This document shows, piece by piece, positions 1 to 5,706 of a stretch of 8,210 nt of DNA. The stretch is from Oscillospiraceae bacterium (lineage in GTDB: Bacteria > Bacillota > Clostridia > Oscillospirales > Ruminococcaceae). The stretch lies in the NCBI GenBank assembly GCA_900765125.1, contig CAAFQL010000303.1, positions 1-8,210 on the forward strand, read 5' to 3'. How positions within the stretch are numbered: position 1 is the stretch's first letter; the number at the start of each line of letters is the position of its first letter. The notes under the pieces were generated by a model. The model saw nothing but the letters and a program-made list of their open reading frames with translations, was not told the origin of the DNA and made no database searches. Made by a program: the position numbers and the translations under genes.

Positions 1-1
1 A

Positions 2-853
2 AATATCCTCAGTGCGCCTTCTGTAGCAGAACAATTTAAAAATGCTTTGGCGAAAAACTCCAGCACTTTTATAGCTTCTATCATTGACTTGTATAACTCT
101 GATTCAAACCTACAACTATGTGAGCCTAAAGCCGTAGTGATGGAGGCACTGAAAGCAGCAGTTTTAAAGTTACCGATTAACAAGGCTTTAGGATATGCCT
201 ATATCATTCCGTACAACAACTCTAAGAAGGATCCAAAAACAGGTGGATTCGTGAAGGTGATGGAGCCTACTTTCCAGCTTGGATATAAAGGATATATCCA
301 ACTGGCTGAAAGATCTAATCAATACCGTACCATTAATGCCGATGTGGTGTATGAAGGTGAATTGAGAAAGGTAAATAAGCTCACTGGAGAGATCGCCTTC
401 GATGGTGATAAGGCTTCTGATAAGGTAATAGGCTATTTCTGCTATTTTGAGCTGCTAAATGGCTTCTCTAAGACTTTGTACATGACGGTTGAACAGATGG
501 CTACTCATGCTAAGCGATACTCTAAAGGGCTTAAGAAAGAAACTACCATAGAAAGCCTGATGAGTTTAGCTAATCTTCCTTTCTCCGATAACAAAACTGT
601 AGGGTGGTTGGGTAATTTTCATGGTATGGCTATTAAAACCGTAATAAGAATTTTGCTCAGTAAATACGGTTATCTATCGGTTGAAATGCAACAGGCGTTT
701 GAGCATGATTCGGAAGGAGCAGAAGAAACTACTGAAACTACAGCCGTTGAGGTGAAACAGTTCGATGTTTCCGATGTAAGCTATGAGGAGGTTGCTCATA
801 CCGATAATAATACTGCAAGTGCCGGCACTCAAAAAGCCGATCCAGGATTTTAA
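2..853 (+). CDS. recT: RecT-family single-strand DNA annealing protein, 5' partial
   Basis: RecT proteins bind single-stranded DNA and anneal complementary strands during phage recombination, usually with a 5'-3' exonuclease partner. Family blocks are visible in order: VMEALKAAVLKLPINKALG, a Tyr-rich IIPYNN turn, FQLGYKGYIQLAERS followed by INADVVYEGEL, the YMTVEQMATHAKRYSK block, and KTVIRILLSKYG near the end of the core. The last 50 or so residues are acidic and Thr/Glu-rich, like the disordered tails of many annealing proteins. A TTG at 47 could be read as a start, but the frame stays open to base 2, and its 15 extra codons (NILSAPSVAEQFKNA then LAKNSSTF) read as the usual RecT N-terminus. 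The true start therefore lies left of the window. It ends in TAA 3 nt before the MBL-fold gene, so the two are probably translated together. Confidence 0.93.
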   Translation, partial: NILSAPSVAEQFKNALAKNSSTFIASIIDLYNSDSNLQLCEPKAVVMEALKAAVLKLPINKALGYAYIIPYNNSKKDPKTGGFVKVMEPTFQLGYKGYIQLAERSNQYRTINADVVYEGELRKVNKLTGEIAFDGDKASDKVIGYFCYFELLNGFSKTLYMTVEQMATHAKRYSKGLKKETTIESLMSLANLPFSDNKTVGWLGNFHGMAIKTVIRILLSKYGYLSVEMQQAFEHDSEGAEETTETTAVEVKQFDVSDVSYEEVAHTDNNTASAGTQKADPGF

Positions 854-856
854 TGT

Positions 857-1594
857 ATGAGTAGTATGGAATTGAAAGTATTAGGTAGCTCATCAAGCGG
901 TAACTGCTACATTCTGGATAATGGTAGTGAGGCTCTGATTATTGAGGCTGGGATCCGATTTATGGAAGTAAAGAAGGCTCTGGATTTCAATATCAGTAAA
1001 GTAGTGGGCTGCCTAATCACCCACTGGCATAACGATCACTCAAAATATATCAAATCTATGGTAGATTGTGGTTTTCATGTTTTGGCTCTTCCTGAGGTAT
1101 TGGAAAACAAAGGCATTAGCGGATCCAGAGTTAAGGCTATCCAGGTTGGTAAGGGCTATGTTCTCGGAGGCTTCAAAGTGATTCCCTTTCCAGCTTACCA
1201 TGATGTACCATGTGTGGGATTCCTGATAAATCATGTTGCTTGTGGTAATATCATGTTCCTAACTGATAGTTGCCAATGTGGGTATAGTTTTCCAGATCTC
1301 AATCATGTATTTGTGGAATGTAACTACTCTGATTCAAAACTGATAGATAGCATTAACGCTGGTCGTGTGCTTCCTTCTCAGAGAAATAGATTACTTGATT
1401 CACACATGGAGCTGGAGAGCTGTAAACAGACACTAAGAGATAATGATCTCTCTAAAGTGGTGAATATTGTGCTTTTACACCTTTCCTCAAATAACAGCGA
1501 TGAGCCATTGTTTGTATCTGAGGTGGAAAAGCTAACAGGAAAGGTAGTCTATGCTGCTAAGCCAGGTTTAAACATATCATTAAACAGATTTTAG
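857..1594 (+). CDS. Metallo-beta-lactamase-fold hydrolase (YycJ/WalJ-like), candidate RecT partner nuclease
   Basis: This 245-residue protein opens with the LGSSSSGNCY turn typical of the YycJ-like branch of the MBL fold. It carries the metal-binding HxHxDH motif at residues 56-61 (HWHNDH). Further likely metal ligands follow: H115 in AYHDVP, D137 in FLTDS, and H208 in LLHLSSNN. H183 (DSHMEL) matches the conserved C-terminal His region of this branch. The hydrolase core therefore looks intact. The reaction is not proven by sequence; relatives include phosphodiesterases and DNA or RNA nucleases. Its place 3 nt after recT suggests it supplies the end-resecting nuclease that RecT needs, since no lambda Exo or RecE-like gene is visible here. 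The start at 857 is chosen because it follows the recT stop; ATG 866 (residue 4) is an alternative. It ends in TAG one base before the next ATG. Confidence 0.85.
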   Translation: MSSMELKVLGSSSSGNCYILDNGSEALIIEAGIRFMEVKKALDFNISKVVGCLITHWHNDHSKYIKSMVDCGFHVLALPEVLENKGISGSRVKAIQVGKGYVLGGFKVIPFPAYHDVPCVGFLINHVACGNIMFLTDSCQCGYSFPDLNHVFVECNYSDSKLIDSINAGRVLPSQRNRLLDSHMELESCKQTLRDNDLSKVVNIVLLHLSSNNSDEPLFVSEVEKLTGKVVYAAKPGLNISLNRF

Positions 1595-1595
1595 T

Positions 1596-1958
1596 ATGAT
1601 ACAGGGATTTTCAGAACAAACTAAGCCGCTTACTCCATACGAAAATGATGTAATACTCCCTTTGGTTTTACAAGGGTTTCACGCTAAGATAGGTAAGGAG
1701 AAAGCTATTACAAATCAGCAAATTTGCTCTACTCTCAAAAAGCAGGGCTATAAAGTGGATAACGCCAGGTTGCGTAAGATCATTAACCATATTCGGATAA
1801 ATGGTATGGTTATCGGGCTGATAGCTACCAGCGATGGGTATTACATAGCTGAAACTCGTAAGGAGCTGGAAGTTTATCTGAAAAGCCTGGAAGGTAGAGA
1901 AGGTGCTATACACGCTGTTAGGAAGAGCTTAGAAAGACAACTGCAACTATATGAATAA
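1596..1958 (+). CDS. Small winged-helix DNA-binding-like protein, function unknown
   Basis: This 120-residue protein looks like a single winged helix followed by a charged helical tail. Residues about 14-30 form a first helix, 38-50 (ITNQQICSTLKKQ) a second, and 55-69 (DNARLRKIINHIRIN) a Lys/Arg-rich probable recognition helix. Residues 71-86 (ending SDGYYIAE) look like the beta wing. The remaining tail (ETRKELEVYLKSLEGREGA and onward) is probably an extended helix. I do not recognise a named family. It starts one base after the MBL-fold stop, and its own stop overlaps the NinB-like start by 8 nt, so it is in the same translational unit. A DNA-binding role in recombination or in regulating the early operon is inference. 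Confidence 0.75.
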   Translation: MIQGFSEQTKPLTPYENDVILPLVLQGFHAKIGKEKAITNQQICSTLKKQGYKVDNARLRKIINHIRINGMVIGLIATSDGYYIAETRKELEVYLKSLEGREGAIHAVRKSLERQLQLYE

Positions 1959-2388
1959 TAAGATCCAGATACAAAAGATAAATGGACTTTTCAACCTTAG
2001 ACCATTATACGACTTGTTTTCTCAGTCTGTAGATGGAATTTACCAGGTGGTAGTAAAGAAGGTTAGAAAGCCTCGATCCTTAGACCAAAACGGATGGCTC
2101 TGGGGGTGCATTTATCCGATGTTGTTAGATGCTCTTTTAAACGAAGGATGGGAGTTTACCAGTGTAGAGCAAGTACATGAGTTTTTTAAGGCTCAAATGA
2201 CTGCTGATAAAGTGGTAAACAAGCATACTGGGGAGATCATAACATTTCCAGGATCCACCGCCACTATGGACACAGTTACTTTCTCAACTTATTGCGAAAA
2301 GCTCAGAGAGTATGCTTCTGAATACCTGAATATAGAAATACCTGATCCTGATCCAAACTGGAGGAGAGCCGATGAAAAAGATACCTAA
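1951..2388 (+). CDS. NinB-like recombination protein (lambda Orf type)
   Basis: The 145-residue product carries the RSxxQN-x3-W signature at residues 42-51 (RSLDQNGWLW). This signature is shared by NinB/Orf-type phage proteins and sits after a beta-rich N-terminal part (YQVVVKKVRKP). The length is close to lambda Orf. Lambda Orf binds single-stranded DNA and acts as a recombination mediator, replacing host RecFOR; a similar role beside RecT is plausible but inferred. The C-terminal half has an EQVHEFFKAQM helix, a TGEIITFPGST segment and a helical YCEKLREYASEYL, ending in IPDPDPNW. The start at 1951 overlaps the previous stop by 8 nt. The end overlaps a 52-codon gene by 17 nt. Assignment rests on one short motif and general layout. 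Confidence 0.62.
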   Translation: MNNKIQIQKINGLFNLRPLYDLFSQSVDGIYQVVVKKVRKPRSLDQNGWLWGCIYPMLLDALLNEGWEFTSVEQVHEFFKAQMTADKVVNKHTGEIITFPGSTATMDTVTFSTYCEKLREYASEYLNIEIPDPDPNWRRADEKDT

Positions 2389-2530
2389 CTACATGGTAAA
2401 TGAGCTGATTCGGCTTGTACCAGTGCTAATAGAAAATATACCACCTGGTAAAAGTACCAGAGTTGATAATGCGATACGATTAATTAACAAGATTGTCAAA
2501 CGATTAAAAACATTGAAAGATGAAGATTGA
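2372..2530 (+). CDS. 52-residue basic helical protein, function unknown
   Basis: A short ORF fills the apparent gap between the NinB-like gene and the next gene. It overlaps the NinB-like gene by 17 nt and the next ATG at 2520 by 11 nt. It starts MKKIPNYMVNELIRLVPVL and continues with an ENIPPGKSTRVDNA turn, then a second helix rich in Ile, Leu and Lys/Arg ending LKTLKDED. Two amphipathic helices around a Pro-Pro-Gly turn suggest a small helical hairpin. GGAGGAG at 2360-2366 lies 5 nt before the ATG and could act as a ribosome binding site, although Bacteroidota rarely depend on one. The overlaps at both ends and the coherent composition support a real gene. I do not recognise the function. 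Confidence 0.68.
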   Translation: MKKIPNYMVNELIRLVPVLIENIPPGKSTRVDNAIRLINKIVKRLKTLKDED

Positions 2531-2951
2531 AATTGAAAAATCAATGCTGGAAGCTGCTTATAATGTGGCTTGTGGTAACACGAAGGAAGTTTTAACAGCT
2601 TTGTTCGGTAAAGAAAACTGTAAACCATCTAAGGCTACTCCTACCCTGGATGATTACAAAACGATCCAGAGCTATGAGGATGCTTGCGCTGCTTTAGGGT
2701 GTGCGCCTATTGATGAAGGAGCTTTACGCTCCATTGGGGTACGAAAAGGTATTATAGCTCTAATGAAGCTGGAAACAATCAGTCGTGCGCTTTGGGGTAG
2801 AAACTATCAGCCTAAGCCAGATGCTAAAGGTGCAAGCCGTTTTTACTTTCCTTGGTTTGCTTTATGGACTGAGGACGAAATTAGCTCTACCAAAGAGCTT
2901 GTATATATCCCTATAGTAGATGCTCTGGGAAGGCGTGCGGGCTTCGGTTAG
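2520..2951 (+). CDS. Phage protein of unknown function, ended by an in-frame amber codon; probably a truncated allele
   Basis: The readable product is 143 residues. It has a helical N-terminus (residues 1-30, ending LTALFGK), an EDACAALG helix near 52-60, a second helical stretch around residues 78-92, and an aromatic FYFPWFALWT segment at 108-117 that leads into a beta-like VYIPIVDALG. The amber TAG is codon 144. The same frame continues with sensible coding to TAA at 3096, so the ancestral protein was probably about 192 residues. I recall Bacteroides prophage proteins with this layout: a helical N-terminus, a YYPWF-like aromatic block, a Gly/Asn/Ala-rich segment ending GSRL, and a helical tail. 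That recollection is unverified. Function is unknown. The possibilities are a pseudogene, amber readthrough, or an assembly or strain-specific point change. Confidence 0.72.
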   Translation: MKIEIEKSMLEAAYNVACGNTKEVLTALFGKENCKPSKATPTLDDYKTIQSYEDACAALGCAPIDEGALRSIGVRKGIIALMKLETISRALWGRNYQPKPDAKGASRFYFPWFALWTEDEISSTKELVYIPIVDALGRRAGFG

Positions 2952-3008
2952 GCGAATACGAATAACGCCCCCTCGAATGCGTATGCGAATGTCGGCTCTC
3001 GGCTTTGG
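2928..3008 (+). other. GC-rich Asn/Ala-codon segment resembling a DGR variable or template region
   Basis: Bases 2931-3010 are 47 of 80 G+C, clearly richer than the AT-rich flanks. From 2952 the codons alternate NCG with AAT or TAT (GCG AAT ACG AAT AAC, then TCG AAT GCG TAT GCG AAT), followed by GTC GGC TCT CGG. In diversity-generating retroelements, the template and variable repeats are rich in AAY codons in the C-type lectin-like end of the target, usually closing on a G-x-R type motif. The similarity here is in style and is not an identified repeat. No reverse transcriptase or second copy is present in the window. Confidence 0.4.
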
Positions 3009-3098
3009 CAAGAATCAAGCGAAAAAGCGAAGTATTTCGGTCAGCAATTCATTGGATTGTGGTTTGATTACCTGATGTGTAACGTAAAAAGAGCCTAA
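2952..3098 (+). pseudogene. Post-amber 3' portion of the same gene, same frame
   Basis: Directly after the TAG at 2949, the same frame reads 48 codons without a stop to TAA 3096-3098. The peptide starts ANTNNAPSNAYANVGSRL, then continues into a helical segment containing EKAKYFGQQFIGLWFDYLM. The composition is protein-like and the TAA sits 3 nt before the next gene's ATG at 3102, matching the tight spacing elsewhere. There is no ATG start near the beginning of this tail. It would be expressed only by amber suppression or readthrough, and otherwise is the decayed end of the upstream gene. Confidence 0.7.
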
Positions 3099-3101
3099 GC
3101 C

Positions 3102-3530
3102 ATGAAAGATATAATGTTAGCAGATACTCCTGTAGAACAGAGAGCTGAGATATTAAGAAATAGCTGCGATCAGATTTTGGAAAAGAGTTACCTCGCAAAA
3201 TTCGATCAGGAAGAAACAAACGAGCTTCGGGCTGAGCTGGCTACAGTTCACATTCAGATGGGAGAACTGGAAGAGGAGCTGGCTGGGATAAAATCGGACT
3301 TTAAAGGAAAGATCAAGCCGTTACAGGAACGTATTGGAAAGATTCTGAATGATCTTAAAGTCGGAGGTGAGTACGTTAAGGGTGAATGCTACAAGTTCAT
3401 TGATCCAGATGAAGGCATGGTAGGCTTTTACACTCCAGAAGGCTATCTGTTAGAGGAAAGACCGATGAAATCAGACGAAAGACAAAGAACTATCCAGATG
3501 GCGGTACGCCTAACGGGTACAGATAACTAA
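3102..3530 (+). CDS. Coiled-coil phage protein of unknown function
   Basis: This 142-residue acidic protein opens with a helical TPVEQRAEILRNSCDQILEK region. A strong heptad-like stretch follows at about residues 35-86 (EETNELRAELATVHIQMGEL and on through LEEELAGIKSDFKGK and a last helix to LNDLK), predicting a coiled coil and so probably an oligomer. After a GGEYVKG turn, the C-terminal 50 residues look like a small beta-rich domain (CYKFIDPDEGMVGFYTPEGY) ending in a basic helix. I do not recognise a named family; it resembles uncharacterised Bacteroides prophage proteins as I recall them. The start at ATG 3102 lies 3 nt after the TAA of the amber-interrupted gene; ATG 3114 is possible. A 29-nt AT-rich gap follows. 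Confidence 0.75.
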   Translation: MKDIMLADTPVEQRAEILRNSCDQILEKSYLAKFDQEETNELRAELATVHIQMGELEEELAGIKSDFKGKIKPLQERIGKILNDLKVGGEYVKGECYKFIDPDEGMVGFYTPEGYLLEERPMKSDERQRTIQMAVRLTGTDN

Positions 3531-3559
3531 TTTATTAATCATTCAAATTTACATTAGAA

Positions 3560-4318
3560 ATGGAAAATCAAGAAAAAGGTTTGACTATCAACATCGAACA
3601 TTACACTGGCGAAAAACCTATCGAAGTTGTTTTCAGAAAAGGTGAAGCTGCACAGGCTCAGCAACCGCTTGCAACAAAAGCACCCGAAAGTATTAGCAAA
3701 TCTGGTGTGATCTCTACCCCGTTTGATTGGTTGGAGAAACGTATCGACACTATCGACCAGAAAAAGGCTAACATTGAGGTTAATCGTGAGAAAATGACTA
3801 TCAAACTCACCATTAACGAAGATAATTATTACACGAAAGACACTATTACAGGTAGTGTACAGTTGGCTGAGGTGTTTGCCAAATTTGGCATTAACAATGA
3901 TGAAAAAGCCTGGATCCCTTCAAAATTAGGTCAATTCTTGCGCTTGAATCGTGGTGTGTTTGAGGATAAAGAGAAATGTATGGTTATGGTTTCCAACCTC
4001 AAAAACTTCTCAGCCAAAGCTAATGCGGAGATCCAGAAACAAAAAGATCCGTCTGGCTCAATGGCTGAGGTGTACAGATGCCAGGTTGAAAGCAATTTGC
4101 CGAAAAGTTTCTCTGTATGCCTTCCTATTTTCAAGGGAACTGCAAAACAGCGTATTGAAATTGAGTTCGACCACTATTTGAGTGATGGAGATGTTTATCT
4201 CCAGTTGGTTTCTCCTGGTGCTAATGAGCTGATAGAATCCTATCGTGATAGCTGTATAGATACCGTTCTGGAGAAGATCAAAGGTATCGCTCCTAACATT
4301 GCAATTTTGGAAGTCTAA
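3560..4318 (+). CDS. Conserved-looking phage protein of unknown function, 252 residues
   Basis: The protein starts with a beta-like segment (LTINIEHYTGEKPIEVVFRK) and a low-complexity Ala/Gln/Pro linker near residues 30-48. A DWLEKRIDTIDQKK helix follows, then a beta-rich middle (MTIKLTINEDNYYTKDTITG). Residues about 105-150 include LGQFLRLNRGVF, a motif of the kind found in phage DUF2303/YfdQ-like proteins, though that link is weak. The later part (VESNLPKSFSVCLPIFKG, then SPGANELIESYRDSCID and a final helix) is compact and well formed. No catalytic signature is evident and there is no signal peptide or membrane segment, so it should be cytoplasmic. It is the last gene before the hairpin at 4328-4360. 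The start at 3560 is preceded by A-rich sequence without a clear Shine-Dalgarno site, as expected for Bacteroidota. Confidence 0.8.
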   Translation: MENQEKGLTINIEHYTGEKPIEVVFRKGEAAQAQQPLATKAPESISKSGVISTPFDWLEKRIDTIDQKKANIEVNREKMTIKLTINEDNYYTKDTITGSVQLAEVFAKFGINNDEKAWIPSKLGQFLRLNRGVFEDKEKCMVMVSNLKNFSAKANAEIQKQKDPSGSMAEVYRCQVESNLPKSFSVCLPIFKGTAKQRIEIEFDHYLSDGDVYLQLVSPGANELIESYRDSCIDTVLEKIKGIAPNIAILEV

Positions 4319-4327
4319 CCATTAACG

Positions 4328-4360
4328 AAGGATTAGGCTGGGTAATATCCAGCCTTCCTT
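4328..4360 (+). other. Strong intergenic hairpin just before the replication gene
   Basis: Bases 4328-4341 pair with 4349-4360: AGGCTGG (4335-4341) with CCAGCCT (4349-4355), then AAGGA (4328-4332) with TCCTT (4356-4360). A two-base TT bulge sits at 4333-4334 and the loop is 7 nt. That gives 12 Watson-Crick pairs with a GC-rich upper stem. No T-run follows, so it is not a standard intrinsic terminator. It ends 13 nt before ATG 4374. Possible roles are weak termination or attenuation, 3'-end protection of the upstream message, or control of translation of the downstream replication gene. Confidence 0.55.
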
Positions 4361-4373
4361 CAAAATTCTATGT

Positions 4374-5126
4374 ATGGCAAAAAAACAAGAAATACCGATG
4401 CCCTTTTATGCTGGCGACTGGCTTAGATGCCCAGAGCTAAGGGTATTGCCTCCAGATGTGAGAGGCTTGTGGATGGATATGTTATGCTATATGTGGGAGA
4501 GCGTAGAGCGTGGTGTAATGGTTATGCCAAACGGACAACCTTGTACAAAAGAAGATGTAGTACGGATAATCGGAACAGATAGCTCTGGATCTACTGGCTG
4601 GTTAGATGTGCTGATTGATAATAAAGTATGTGAGGTTAGGGAAGATGGAGCCATTTACAGTAGGCGTATGGTTAAAGACAACCTTATAAGTGAAAAACGT
4701 AGGCTGGCTGGTAAGAAGGGAGGAGAAACTACCAAAGCTAAAGTTTTTATTCCTAAAACGGAAGTACCACCTGATCCACCACAACAGCCAGAGGCAACAG
4801 ATCCACCACCGCTTTCACCTGAGCAACAGGAGAAGGTGGAGAAAGCTAAGAAGTATAAATATGCTGATTACGTAACTCTAACCAGGGATGAGTATGCAAA
4901 ACTCTGTGTTGAATTTACAGAGGATGCTGCAAAGGAAATGATTGATATGCTGAACAATTATAAAGGTTCAAAAGGCAGAAAATATAAATCAGACTACCTT
5001 ACTATTCGTGGATGGGTGAAAGATAAGTATTACGAAAATTTACAGAGAAATGGATATAAATTTAAAATGTCAGCTCCAGAAGATACTGGACAAACAGAAG
5101 GAGCTGGATATAGGGACACGCTTTAG
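4374..5126 (+). CDS. Phage replication protein with DUF1376-like N-terminal domain (initiator type)
   Basis: Residues 9-42 (MPFYAGDWLRCPELRVLPPD and on through the LWMDMLCYMWES helix) match the pattern of the DUF1376/YdaU-like N-terminus of phage replication proteins: a short FY-x-GDWL strand, an 'L-x-x-R-G-x-W' helix and a Trp-ending helix. Residues 55-100 look like the rest of a winged-helix domain. A Pro-rich, probably disordered linker spans about 126-150. The C-terminal domain (162-220) contains LTRDEYAKLC, a NNYKGSKGRKYKSDY block and an IRGWVKDKY helix; similar blocks end many phage initiator or DnaD-like proteins. Its likely role is to bind the phage origin and work with the AAA+ loader encoded next. 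The stop lies 77 nt inside the next gene. The overlapped tail is low in complexity, so the overlap costs little structure. Confidence 0.8.
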   Translation: MAKKQEIPMPFYAGDWLRCPELRVLPPDVRGLWMDMLCYMWESVERGVMVMPNGQPCTKEDVVRIIGTDSSGSTGWLDVLIDNKVCEVREDGAIYSRRMVKDNLISEKRRLAGKKGGETTKAKVFIPKTEVPPDPPQQPEATDPPPLSPEQQEKVEKAKKYKYADYVTLTRDEYAKLCVEFTEDAAKEMIDMLNNYKGSKGRKYKSDYLTIRGWVKDKYYENLQRNGYKFKMSAPEDTGQTEGAGYRDTL

Positions 5127-5706
5127 GATTACCAACTACCCCAAAGCAGATATTTTTGAAATGTTGCTCATGTGTTATAAGCACGAAGTAGAAAAAAGAC
5201 GTATTCCCTTCCAGGATGATAAAGACACCAGGGAGAAGATAGAAAAGGCTGCAAAATGGCTTACTGGCGATTATAAGGTAGGTTTATTGCTATATGGATC
5301 TATCGGATCTGGAAAATCAACTCTGGGTAGAGCTATTTCAAAGCTGATCGGGATTTTATATAACAGCTCCATTAGTAGCGAAAGAAAGGGAGTGTATCGT
5401 ATTTCCGCTTTGGAACTTGCAAAGAATGTAACAGATGATCCTGTGTACTTTAACAAGCTGAAAAACCAGGAACTACTTTTTATTGATGATATTGGAACAG
5501 AGCCAGCCAGTGTAAAAAGCTGGGGTAATGAGTTTTCTCCTGTTACAGAGTTGATATATGCAAGGTATGACAGACAGCTTTTCACCATTGCTACCTCCAA
5601 TTTGAAGGATGCTGATTTTGGAGAGCGTTATGGTTCTCGCATTAGTGATAGGCTGGAAGAGATGTTTGAGCGTGTGTTTTACCAGAATAAAAGCTATAGA
5701 AAATGA
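5050..5706 (+). CDS. DnaC/IstB-type AAA+ ATPase, probable helicase loader
   Basis: The 218-residue protein has Walker A at residues 83-91 (GSIGSGKST), Walker B at 142-147 (LLFIDD), a sensor-I-like TSN at 182-184 (IATSNL) and GSRISDR at 195-201, whose Arg197 and Arg201 include the probable Arg finger. These features define the DnaC/IstB/DnaA-related AAA+ clade. The N-terminal 75 residues are helical and would contact the initiator or helicase, as in DnaC. Beside a DUF1376-like initiator, the natural role is ATP-dependent loading of a replicative helicase, host or phage encoded. An IstB transposition role is unlikely because no IstA gene is near. ATG 5050 overlaps the upstream gene by 77 nt; the next ATG (5161) would remove conserved-looking N-terminal sequence, so the early start is preferred. 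Confidence 0.88.
   Translation: MDINLKCQLQKILDKQKELDIGTRFRITNYPKADIFEMLLMCYKHEVEKRRIPFQDDKDTREKIEKAAKWLTGDYKVGLLLYGSIGSGKSTLGRAISKLIGILYNSSISSERKGVYRISALELAKNVTDDPVYFNKLKNQELLFIDDIGTEPASVKSWGNEFSPVTELIYARYDRQLFTIATSNLKDADFGERYGSRISDRLEEMFERVFYQNKSYRK

Noticed and set aside
47..49. TTG as the start of recT
   Set aside because: The frame stays open to base 2, and the upstream codons read as a natural RecT N-terminus, so the gene is cut by the window edge.
2949..2951. Genome-wide TAG recoding to Gln, as in some crAss-like phages
   Set aside because: Only one internal TAG occurs in all the genes, and TAG ends the genes at 1592-1594 and 5124-5126, where reading through gives only short tails.
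2952..2990. Tandem DNA repeat of gcgaat/tcgaat units
   Set aside because: The units are irregular and in codon phase, so they are better explained by Asn/Ala codon composition than by a repeat array.
2929..3080. Frameshift instead of nonsense at the end of the 2520 gene
   Set aside because: The other two frames give unrelated Arg-rich or quickly terminated peptides; the original frame itself resumes coherent coding after TAG.
4328..4360. Hairpin as a standard intrinsic terminator
   Set aside because: No T-run follows the stem, so it was recorded as a regulatory or processing hairpin of unknown role.
5151..5158. TATTTTTG matching the Bacteroides -7 promoter element TAnnTTTG
   Set aside because: It lies inside the AAA+ gene, with no proper TTTG element at the expected upstream distance; such matches are expected by chance in AT-rich DNA.
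5050..5706. IstB of an IS21-type element
   Set aside because: There is no IstA transposase or terminal inverted repeat; the neighbouring initiator-like gene points to helicase loading.
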